Shown here in pieces: positions 31,469 to 38,636 of a DNA stretch of 41,864 bases. Position numbers and translations under genes: made by a program. The stretch is from Clostridiales bacterium (lineage in GTDB: Bacteria; Bacillota; Clostridia; Christensenellales; Pumilibacteraceae): NCBI GenBank assembly GCA_015055625.1, contig SVHU01000024.1, positions 1 to 41,864 on the forward strand, in the 5' to 3' direction. The notes beneath the pieces are model-generated. The model ran no database searches and was not told the DNA's origin. It saw only the letters and a program-made list of their open reading frames with translations. The first letter of the stretch is position 1; each line of letters begins with the position of its first letter.

Positions 31469-32566
31469 ATGGATAAAAGACCAGCGATATATATTCATAT
31501 CCCGTTTTGCAAACGCAAGTGTAACTACTGTGCGTTTGTTTCGGTTTGCGACGAAAATAAGCAAAAACCGTACGTAACCGCCCTTAAAAACGAGATTGAA
31601 AAAAGGGCTAATGGAGCGGAAATTTCCTCTGTCTATATTGGCGGAGGAACTCCTTCTACGCTGTATCGCGGAGCAATAAAAGATATACTTGATTGCGTAA
31701 AAGCAAACTATTTATTAAGCGCTGATTGTGAGATAACCGTGGAGGGAAATCCCGATAGTATCACGGACGAATTTTGCAAGGAATGTAAGGCGTGCGGAGT
31801 AAATCGTATTAGTATGGGCGTTCAGTCTACTTGTAACGAAATCTTGCATACGTTAGGTAGAATTCATGACAATCTTGCCTATAAACGCGCCATACAAACC
31901 ATACGTAATCACGGTATTTTTAATATTTCTTGCGACCTTATTATAGGTGTTCCCACGCAAACTTTAAAGCAGGTAAGAGAAGATGTTGAAAATCTAATAA
32001 GCACAGGTATTCCGCATATTTCGGTCTATGCGCTTACAGTAGAAGAGGGTACGCCCTTTTACAATAATAACGTGTGCGTTGACGAGGATTTACAAGCGGA
32101 TATGTATGATGAAGTTTTTGATATCCTTACTAAAAACGGCTATAACCGCTATGAGGTTAGTAACTTTGCAAAAATCGGTTATGAAAGCAGGCACAACACC
32201 AAGTACTGGTACGGCGCAATCTACTACGGATTTGGAGCGTCCGCGCACTCTCTAAACGACGGTTTTGTGCGAAGCGAAAACACTTCAAATGTAGACGAAT
32301 ATATTGGTGGAGTAACAACGGTAAGTGCGCGTGAAATTCCAATACAAGAGCGAAAGGAAGAAGCAATTATGCTTAATCTTCGCACCACGTACGGACTTAA
32401 CGTAAAGGAGTTTGATTTGCAGTTTTCTTGTTCTTTGCTTCAAGATAAAGCCGAGCAAATAGCAAAGCTTACAAACTTAGGACTAATCAGCCTGAACGGC
32501 GATATTTTATCCGCAACCAACAAAGGTTTTTACCTACTAAACACAATAATCACGGAGCTTTTATAA
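31469..32566 (+). CDS. hemW: HemW-type radical SAM protein
   Basis: A 365-residue radical SAM enzyme. The 4Fe-4S motif CKRKCNYC is at 14-21 in HIPFCKRKCNYCAF, with the SAM site YIGGGTPS and EGNPDS. The HemW hallmarks RISMGVQS, YEVSNFAK and HNTKYW are present, and the C-terminal wing has MLNLRTTYGL. HemW is thought to be a heme chaperone rather than the coproporphyrinogen oxidase HemN. The open frame could begin at 31409 inside lepA, but the ATG at 31469, one base past the lepA stop, gives the standard N-terminus MDKRPAIYIHIPFC. It is in an operon with lepA, a conserved pairing in Firmicutes. Confidence 0.94.
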   Translation: MDKRPAIYIHIPFCKRKCNYCAFVSVCDENKQKPYVTALKNEIEKRANGAEISSVYIGGGTPSTLYRGAIKDILDCVKANYLLSADCEITVEGNPDSITDEFCKECKACGVNRISMGVQSTCNEILHTLGRIHDNLAYKRAIQTIRNHGIFNISCDLIIGVPTQTLKQVREDVENLISTGIPHISVYALTVEEGTPFYNNNVCVDEDLQADMYDEVFDILTKNGYNRYEVSNFAKIGYESRHNTKYWYGAIYYGFGASAHSLNDGFVRSENTSNVDEYIGGVTTVSAREIPIQERKEEAIMLNLRTTYGLNVKEFDLQFSCSLLQDKAEQIAKLTNLGLISLNGDILSATNKGFYLLNTIITELL

Positions 32567-32567
32567 T

Positions 32568-32765
32568 ATGGAAAATCAATCACTACCAAACGCAGTAACA
32601 GAGCAATCGTCCACGCCCACTTCGTCTACGCTTACCCCTGCTCAAAAAAAGGCTATCGCCAAAAAGATGCTCGAAAAAAGCACTCGCAACAAAATCAACA
32701 ATAACAAATATTTCGAATTTTATGATGATATAAAAGATCGCACCCGTGGTCACGAAGACTGGTAA
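32568..32765 (+). CDS. Small unknown protein after hemW
   Basis: A 65-residue protein that begins one base after the hemW stop codon. The first 25 residues are low-complexity (Ser, Thr, Pro and Gln); the rest is basic and helical (AQKKAIAKKMLEKSTRNK) with an aromatic/acidic end (YFEFYDDIKDRTRGHEDW). GGAG of the ribosome site lies within hemW. No family is recognised. The coupling to hemW favours a real gene; its 3' end meets the left arm of an intergenic repeat. Confidence 0.6.
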   Translation: MENQSLPNAVTEQSSTPTSSTLTPAQKKAIAKKMLEKSTRNKINNNKYFEFYDDIKDRTRGHEDW

Positions 32766-32896
32766 AAAACGGCTTATAAACATCGTTATAGTGCAAAAAT
32801 AGGATTTGCCCTTTGGTTGTGTACGCTTAGTACACGCCCTGCAGGGGCAAATCCTTTTTTTTTCTCTAACTCGTTTCTAAGCCGTTTTTAACGTTA
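32764..32896. repeat. Hairpin repeat element A (constant arms, variable stem)
   Basis: Constant left arm from 32764 (AAAAAACGGCTTATAAACAT and onward) and constant right arm ending near 32896 (TCTCTAACTCGTTTCTAAGC and onward) are inverted repeats of each other. Inside, AGGATTTGCCC (32801-32811) pairs perfectly with GGGCAAATCCT (32845-32855), and GTGTAC pairs with GTACAC (32819-32835). A T run follows at 32856. It can serve as the terminator of the lepA-hemW operon. Element B after dnaJ has the same arms but an unrelated stem. Confidence 0.75.
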
Positions 32897-33310
32897 ATCG
32901 AGAGTAGAGGTTCTCCCCACTTGGTTACGTACGTTTAGTATGTGCCTGTCGAAACACTTGCGGTTTTCTTGATCTGCTCGCAACTAAGCCGTTTTAACGT
33001 TAATTGAGTTTGTTAGAGTGCTAGGCTTTTCATATTGACAGTGCGTCTGCGCACCGCGCCCGTCGTAGGAGTGTGCTATTTTTTCTCTAACTCATTTCTA
33101 AGCCGTTTTAACGTTAATCGAGTGTAGAGGTTCTCCCTACTAGGGTTACGTACGTTTAGTACATGCCTGTCGAAACACTTGCGGTTTTCTTGATCTGCTT
33201 GCAACTAAGCCGTTTTAACGTTAATCGAGTGTAGAGGTTCTCCCCACTTGGGTTACGTACGTTTAGTACGCGCCTGTCGAAACACTTGCGGTTTTCTTGA
33301 TCTGCTTGCA
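32878..33310. repeat. Tandem intergenic repeats of about 107 bp
   Basis: A unit with TAAGCCGTTTTAACGTTAAT, GTAGAGGTTCTCC, TTACGTACGTTTAGTACGCG and CACTTGCGGTTTTCTTGATC occurs three times: GTAGAGG starts at 32904, 33124 and 33231. The last two are exactly 107 bases apart. Between the first and second lies a segment with GTAGGAGTGTGCTATTTTTT that recurs after dnaJ. No coding capacity. Confidence 0.85.
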
Positions 33311-33397
33311 CCAACGTGGACGTTGGATCCGATATGAGTGTTTTGAGTAAAGCAAGTAATTAGCTATCGTTAGTCCATATAAAGTCGTTCCATTCAT

Positions 33398-33619
33398 TCG
33401 ACGTCATTGCGAGCGAAGCGTGGCAATCTCCAAGCTTAAAGCTTGACCTAATATGAGTGTTTTGAGCAAAGCAAGTAATTGAGTATTGTCAGTTCTTTTG
33501 TAGGGGCGATTCACGAATCGCCCGAAGCAACGTGACGTTGCATCCAATATGTTGTATTTTAACAAAGCTAATAATAAGCTACCGTTAGTTCTTCATAATG
33601 ACAGTGGGTCTGCCCACCG
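33398..33619 (+). repeat. 222-bp direct repeat, copy 1
   Basis: Identical to 33827-34048 except for one base (AAAGCTTGACC here, AAAGCTAGACC there), at an offset of 429. It contains two linker modules and three palindromes of the array. Confidence 0.9.
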
Positions 33620-33826
33620 CCTCCGCACCGATTCACGAATCACCCCCTCATATCGGCAGTGCGCCTTCGCACCGTTTCATCCGATATGATGTGCTTTGAG
33701 TAAACGCTGGTAAATATTTATCGTCAGCCCCCCATATTGACCGTTGGTCTGCCCACCGCTTCCGCACTGCCCTCCTCATATTGACAGAGTTTTTGCCCAC
33801 CGCCATTGCACCTAAAATGTATCCTC

Positions 33827-34048
33827 TCGACGTCATTGCGAGCGAAGCGTGGCAATCTCCAAGCTTAAAGCTAGACCTAATATGAGTGTTTTGAGCAAAG
33901 CAAGTAATTGAGTATTGTCAGTTCTTTTGTAGGGGCGATTCACGAATCGCCCGAAGCAACGTGACGTTGCATCCAATATGTTGTATTTTAACAAAGCTAA
34001 TAATAAGCTACCGTTAGTTCTTCATAATGACAGTGGGTCTGCCCACCG
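33827..34048 (+). repeat. 222-bp direct repeat, copy 2
   Basis: See copy 1 at 33398-33619. Between here and the promoter at 34249 is about 200 bases of AT-rich DNA with nothing else recognised. Confidence 0.9.
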
Positions 34049-34248
34049 ATTCACGAATCGCCCACTATGATAAAACCAAATCCATAAACGGCACAAATGT
34101 AGGGGAGGGGCTTGACTTCTCCCGAAATTACCACTTTAAGCGTATAATCACCAGCTATTATTTATAGCAAATTTATATATAAGTTTATAGATTTTGCTAA
34201 AATTGACAAACAAAATAATTTTTTTGCATAGAAAATTCTTCAATATTA

Positions 34249-34277
34249 TTGACATCTTTTTTGCGTAGTGGTATAAT
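34249..34277 (+). promoter_or_regulatory. SigA-type promoter of the beta-helix protein
   Basis: TTGACA (34249-34254), 17-base spacer, TATAAT (34272-34277), both perfect. The leader of about 64 bases carries a hairpin CGAAGTA-ATA-ATACTTCG-like near 34295-34312, but only a weak ribosome site before the ATG. Confidence 0.85.
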
Positions 34278-34347
34278 TTATACGTATAGAATTGCGAAGT
34301 AATAATACTTCGTGAACTAAAAAACAATTTTGCGAGAACTTAAAATT

Positions 34348-36408
34348 ATGAACAAGAAAGTAAAAGCATTAATTGGATCATCTCTTGCAATTGCTATGAG
34401 CGCATCTATTGCAGCAGGTGGAACGTTCGCATTGTTTACCGATAAGGCAGAAGTTAACGTAGCAATTACCGCCGGTACTGTTGACGTAAATGCAAACGTT
34501 AACAACCTTAGACTGTATTCTTTTGACAGATACATGGGCGACGGCGTTCTTACGTTCGAAAATCTCGGTATGGCGGATCTTACCGGCAATACCCTTACTC
34601 TTACATATATAACTCCTGGTGATAAGGTTGAGTTTGATCTTAATATCGAAAGTATGAGCAACGTTAAGACAAAGGTTCGTACGGTAGTTGCTGATAAGAG
34701 CGAAGACGATTCGCTTATGAAAGGTCTTGTTGTTAAGGTTAACGGCGTAGAGTCAAATATTGTAGGTTCTGCTGCTATTTCCGAGTGGAAGACAGTTAAT
34801 CCGGCAGATGGTCTTGCGGACGAAGATAAGAAGATGACTATCTCTATCGAGCTTCCCGACAGAGGTGAAGAAGATAATCAATATCAAGGAAAGATTGCAA
34901 AGTTAGCCATTTCTATCGAAGCAGTTCAGTGGAATGGCGACGTTGCTGATCCGATTCCTGGTGCAACCAACGTTTCAAACGCTAATCAGTTAGAAAGTGC
35001 ATTGGCAAGAGGAGATAAGGATATTACTGTTTTAGGTGCAATCGACGGTGAAACGCTTGTTTATCCTTGGGGTGAAACGAACTATCCTAATTTAACAGCT
35101 GAATATTTTGCTGAAGATATTAACAGTCTTTCCGGTGGAGAAATTGTTGTAAACGAGGGACGTGAGTTTGGACTTTTTGCTGCAAATACTGCAACAATTA
35201 AAGATATGACAATTACTGGAAACAGCGAAGCTTCGTTGTACATTCAAGCTATTGATAAAGCAACAGCGATTAGCGACGTAGTTGTGAATGCAAACGGCGG
35301 AGCAGGAATTTATTCCGAGTATTCGTTGGGCGGTGTTACTATTGATAATGCAACGGTAAAACAGAATGGAATAAGCTCTACTTATGAGCCTTGGTTCGAA
35401 GCTGCGCTTGCTGTGGCAAACGGATCTCAGGTTGTTGTAAATAGCGGATATTATGAGTCTTCACTTAATGCTATTTCAACTTTTGGCTCTAATTATCAAG
35501 GTCAGGACAGCGTAGTTACCATCAACGGCGGAACGTTTATAGGAAATATTAACGTAGGCGGAAACGATTCTGTTATTGTAAACGGCGGAACGTTCTCGGT
35601 TAATCCCTCTACTGTTGCAGGTGTTGAGGTTAATGGTGTAATTGTTGCTAACGAAGACGGAACGTTTAGCGTTTATAAGAATGCACAAGACGCAATGACC
35701 GTTCAGAAAAAGGACATTGTTGTAGAACTTTTCGAAGACACCGTTCTTGACGTTACGGCTTGGGAAGGCAATGAATATTCTATCGGCGGTGGAATTATCG
35801 AAACCATTACTGTAAACGGAAACGGGCATACTCTTACTTTCAATCAGAAGAACAGCGATTGGAATAACATTGCAACAAACGGCGCAAAACTTATTATAAA
35901 CGACGCTAACATCACAAACAGTGGATATAATAACGGTCCTTGGAATAGACACGATATCAATTTTGCTTGCGACGTAGAGCTTAAAAACGTAAACTCTGAT
36001 AAGGCTCTTGCTTTCAAGGCTGGTGCAACTCTTACTAACGTTGTTATTGATGATGCAAATACTTCCGATACCTATGCTATTTGGATTCAGCCCAATGGTC
36101 AGACTGTAAACCTTAATAATGTTACTATTGATATGCTTGACTGTACTGATGGTCGTGGTATTAAGATTGACGAACAGTACGTAACTACTCCTAAAAAGGT
36201 AGTTTTGAACGTTAACGGACTTACTGTTAAGAGTGAAGAAAAGTCTGCTATTCTCGTAAAGAGTGTTGCTGGTGCTGAAATTAATATTACTAATATTGAT
36301 ATTAGCGGTGTAGTTGCAGATTCTACAAATGCAGTTTGGGTAGATTCCGGTTCATCTGCTTATTATGATCTCGTTGTAGTAAACGGCGCAACAAAAGCTC
36401 AGGAGTAA
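34348..36408 (+). CDS. Exported beta-helix protein with a SipW-type signal peptide
   Basis: A 686-residue secreted protein. I set the start at the ATG at 34348; the open frame reaches 34330 but only through a TTG. The N-terminus MNKKVKALIGSSLAIAMSAS, then IAAGGTFALFTDKAEVNVAI is the SipW-dependent signal type seen in TasA/CalY biofilm proteins, followed by a beta-sandwich like TasA (to about residue 205). From about 215 on it becomes a right-handed parallel beta-helix with repeated strands such as VVNEGREFGLFAANTATIKD, DSVVTINGGTFIGNINVGG and SVIVNGGTFSVNP. There is no LPxTG or second membrane anchor. It probably acts as a surface fibre or adhesin. No SipW peptidase gene is in the window. It is monocistronic between its own promoter and terminator. 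Confidence 0.85.
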   Translation: MNKKVKALIGSSLAIAMSASIAAGGTFALFTDKAEVNVAITAGTVDVNANVNNLRLYSFDRYMGDGVLTFENLGMADLTGNTLTLTYITPGDKVEFDLNIESMSNVKTKVRTVVADKSEDDSLMKGLVVKVNGVESNIVGSAAISEWKTVNPADGLADEDKKMTISIELPDRGEEDNQYQGKIAKLAISIEAVQWNGDVADPIPGATNVSNANQLESALARGDKDITVLGAIDGETLVYPWGETNYPNLTAEYFAEDINSLSGGEIVVNEGREFGLFAANTATIKDMTITGNSEASLYIQAIDKATAISDVVVNANGGAGIYSEYSLGGVTIDNATVKQNGISSTYEPWFEAALAVANGSQVVVNSGYYESSLNAISTFGSNYQGQDSVVTINGGTFIGNINVGGNDSVIVNGGTFSVNPSTVAGVEVNGVIVANEDGTFSVYKNAQDAMTVQKKDIVVELFEDTVLDVTAWEGNEYSIGGGIIETITVNGNGHTLTFNQKNSDWNNIATNGAKLIINDANITNSGYNNGPWNRHDINFACDVELKNVNSDKALAFKAGATLTNVVIDDANTSDTYAIWIQPNGQTVNLNNVTIDMLDCTDGRGIKIDEQYVTTPKKVVLNVNGLTVKSEEKSAILVKSVAGAEINITNIDISGVVADSTNAVWVDSGSSAYYDLVVVNGATKAQE

Positions 36409-36434
36409 TAATTCCTTAACAATCTAAAAAATTC

Positions 36435-36470
36435 AACCTCGACTTAAAAATAGTTGGGGTTGTTTTTTTT
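36435..36470 (+). terminator. Intrinsic terminator of the beta-helix gene
   Basis: AACCTCGACT, loop, AGTTGGGGTT, then GTTTTTTTT. All ten positions pair, counting G-U. The stretch 36471-36670 is AT-rich with no gene recognised. Confidence 0.9.
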
Positions 36471-36670
36471 CTGTAAAACAAAACTGGTGCGTGCTATTAT
36501 ATATAAAGAATAGGAATACTGCCGTTTTTTAATATGTAAATAAAGCTGTATTTACGGTATTTTCATTCTAAAATTCTGCGTTACCTTTACTTGTATACGT
36601 GGAATTTTTATCTACTAAAAGGAATTAATATCTTTCACCAAACTTTTACAAAAAAATTTTGAATTTTCTC

Positions 36671-36699
36671 TTGACAAATGCATATAATAGGGGTATACT
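36671..36699 (+). promoter_or_regulatory. Heat-shock operon promoter
   Basis: TTGACA (36671-36676), 17-base spacer, TATACT (36694-36699). Transcription should start at about 36706, inside the CIRCE element. Confidence 0.85.
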
Positions 36700-36700
36700 G

Positions 36701-36727
36701 TTAGCAGTCGCAAGGTTAGAGTGCTAA
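36701..36727. promoter_or_regulatory. CIRCE operator (HrcA site)
   Basis: TTAGCAGTC, nine bases, GAGTGCTAA. This is the CIRCE inverted repeat (consensus TTAGCACTC-N9-GAGTGCTAA) with one changed base in the left arm. It overlaps the expected transcription start, so HrcA would block initiation. A further GACTGCTAA at 36742-36750 is the perfect complement of the altered left arm. Confidence 0.93.
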
Positions 36728-36763
36728 TACTTAACCGCTAAGACTGCTAAAAAGGAGGTAGCA

Positions 36764-37825
36764 ATGGGAATATCCGAAAGAAAAGAAAAAATTCTTCAAG
36801 CGGTAGTTGACAGTTACATTGTCAGTTGCGAGCCGATATCCAGCTCGACCATCCGCGAGTCGTATCTTCCCGACCTGTCTTCCGCAACCATCCGAAACGA
36901 GCTTGCAACGCTGGAGGAAATGGGCTACTTAGAACAGCCTCATACCTCAGCAGGACGAGTTCCCACTGCTCAGGCGTACAGATTGTACGTCGACAAGCTT
37001 ATGCCCAAGCGCAAGCTTAGTAAAGCGGAACTATCCATCGTAAAGCAGTACTTCAACGAAAAAATAACCGAGATTGACGATATTCTTAAAAATACGGCAA
37101 AGGTAATAAGCGAAATAACAAACCTTACTTCCGTAGCCGTAATTCCCAACGTTAAAAACGCCAGGATAGAGGATATAAAAATAGTAAAGCTCACGCAAAA
37201 CACGGCGCTTGTAATAATAGTAACGGATATTGGCGTGCTTCGCGACGGAATGGTAGAGCTTGGCGAGGATTTTTCGGAAGAATATTTCTTCTCTGCGTCC
37301 AAGTTTATCGGCAAGGCGTTCAAGGGTTATACCTTTTTAGACCTTATCGATCCCGATAAAGCGGTAGAAGAGATAAAGAACGAATACCGCAAGCTGTTTG
37401 ACGTTATTTACACTATGATAAAAAATTATGCTACGGGAAACGCGGACGTAGACGTAGTGTTAGAGGGTAGCGCAAAGCTTTTGGATCAGCCCGAGTATGC
37501 TAACGTAGAAAAGGCAAAAGCAATGCTCGAACTTTTAGAAACCAAGGAACAGCTTATGCCCATGGTTAAGCACAATACCGTGCCCGACGATATGCGACTT
37601 AATATCCGAATAGGAAAAGCAACTGAAAAAGAGGGCGCTCCTGAGTGCGCAATTGTTACGGCAAGTTATTCGCTAAACGGCGTAAACATTGGAGATGCAG
37701 GCGTAATAGGACCGATAAGAATGGACTACTCTAAGGTTGTTTCTGTGCTTGATTATATAGGCAAGACAATTTCGGTATTGCCCGAAAGTAAAAATAAAGA
37801 TAATATAGAAAATAAAGAGGACTGA
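36764..37825 (+). CDS. hrcA: Heat-inducible transcription repressor HrcA
   Basis: A 353-residue repressor, normal family length. The N-terminal winged helix has QAVVDSYIVSCEPISSSTIR and LSSATIRNELATLEEMGYLE, and HTSAGRVPTAQAYRLYVDKL is the family signature. The C-terminal GAF-like part ends with GVIGPIRMDYSKVVSVLDYI. HrcA binds CIRCE upstream and shuts off the chaperone operon, with GroEL as its usual activity partner; no groEL is in this window. Strong ribosome site AAAGGAGG. The start ATG is at 36764 and grpE follows one base after the stop. Confidence 0.96.
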   Translation: MGISERKEKILQAVVDSYIVSCEPISSSTIRESYLPDLSSATIRNELATLEEMGYLEQPHTSAGRVPTAQAYRLYVDKLMPKRKLSKAELSIVKQYFNEKITEIDDILKNTAKVISEITNLTSVAVIPNVKNARIEDIKIVKLTQNTALVIIVTDIGVLRDGMVELGEDFSEEYFFSASKFIGKAFKGYTFLDLIDPDKAVEEIKNEYRKLFDVIYTMIKNYATGNADVDVVLEGSAKLLDQPEYANVEKAKAMLELLETKEQLMPMVKHNTVPDDMRLNIRIGKATEKEGAPECAIVTASYSLNGVNIGDAGVIGPIRMDYSKVVSVLDYIGKTISVLPESKNKDNIENKED

Positions 37826-37826
37826 A

Positions 37827-38408
37827 ATGGCAGACAAGAAAAAAAAGCAAGAAGACATCAAGGTTACTGACGCAGAAGAGGTAACCGAAACCGCTCAAAG
37901 TGAGGAAAACACCGAAAACGCGGAAGCGGATATCACGGTAGACGACCTTATTAAAAAGCTCGCTGAACTCAAAAAGCGCGCCGATGACGAAAAGCAAAGA
38001 GCGGATGATATGACCAAGGTTGCAATTACCTTGCGCGCGGACTTTGATAATTATAGAAAGCGTAGCAGAGAAGAGAGCGCAAAGGCTGTCGAAAAAGGCA
38101 ACGTAGAGGTGTTGGAAAAGATTATTCCAGTTATCGACGTTGTAGAGCAGGCTATTACAATGATTCCCGACGAGAACGTTAGAAAGGGCGTAGAAATGAT
38201 TCAAGGTCAGCTCACAATGCTCCTATCTTCTTACAAAGTAGAGGAAATCGAGGCAAAGGGTTTGGATTTTGATCCAAAGGTTCACGAAGCTATAATGCAA
38301 GTAGACGGAAAGGAAGAGGATAGCGGAAAGATTGCCGACGTTTTCCAAAAAGGATATAAAATGGGCGACAGAGTAATTCGTTGCGCTAAAGTAACTGTGG
38401 TAAAATAA
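37827..38408 (+). CDS. grpE: Nucleotide exchange factor GrpE
   Basis: A 193-residue co-chaperone. It has an acidic disordered N-terminus, a coiled coil (DDLIKKLAELKKRADDEKQR, 45-65 region, then VAITLRADFDNYRKRSREE), and a C-terminal beta domain that meets DnaK: EIEAKGLDFDPKVHEAIMQV and VFQKGYKMGDRVIRCAKVTV. The motif GYKMGDRVIR is the GrpE signature. It begins one base after the hrcA stop codon. Confidence 0.96.
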   Translation: MADKKKKQEDIKVTDAEEVTETAQSEENTENAEADITVDDLIKKLAELKKRADDEKQRADDMTKVAITLRADFDNYRKRSREESAKAVEKGNVEVLEKIIPVIDVVEQAITMIPDENVRKGVEMIQGQLTMLLSSYKVEEIEAKGLDFDPKVHEAIMQVDGKEEDSGKIADVFQKGYKMGDRVIRCAKVTVVK

Positions 38409-38499
38409 CCCTAAAAACGCGTTTAGACGTATACGTATTGTAAAAATCAGTACAAAATAGTAGCGAAAAACCCTTGCTGGGTAATTCATAAACTAGGGC

Positions 38500-38600
38500 G
38501 GAATCGCCCTCAAAAACAATGTAGAACAAACAGAGAATACACCTTCCCTCTTCATATTGACCGTTGGTCTGACCACCGAGCGAAGCGTGGCAATCTCTAT
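38500..38600. repeat. Dispersed repeat fragment between grpE and dnaK
   Basis: CCGTTGGTCTGACCACCG and GAGCGAAGCGTGGCAATCTC at about 38565-38597 match the palindromic modules of the 33330-34048 array. The stretch 38409-38630 contains no gene and no second CIRCE. It shows that the same repeat family has entered the chaperone operon. Confidence 0.7.
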
Positions 38601-38636
38601 AAAAAAAGTAAAAACAAATCGGAGGATTTTAATATT

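Larger units (their letters stand above)
33330..34048. repeat. Modular palindromic repeat array
   Basis: A linker of about 45-50 bases (ATATG..., TTTTGAGCAAAGCAAGTAAT or TTTTAACAAAGCTAATAATA, ending GTTAGTTCTTC or CAGTTCTT) alternates with unrelated palindromes: GGGCGATTCACGAATCGCCC (33504-33523 and 33933-33952), AACGTGACGTTGC, GTGGGTCTGCCCAC (33604 and 34033) and the segment CGTCATTGCGAGCGAAGCG (33402 and 33831). The linker occurs at about 33331, 33449, 33546, 33685, 33878 and 33975. No gene is credible here. Confidence 0.85.

Noticed and set aside
33648-33836. 62-codon leftward frame inside the repeat array.
   Set aside because: It consists of palindromic repeat modules and has no ribosome site.
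38409-38636. A second CIRCE or own promoter in front of dnaK.
   Set aside because: No TTAGCACTC-type dyad or good promoter is seen, only repeat fragments and the ribosome site.
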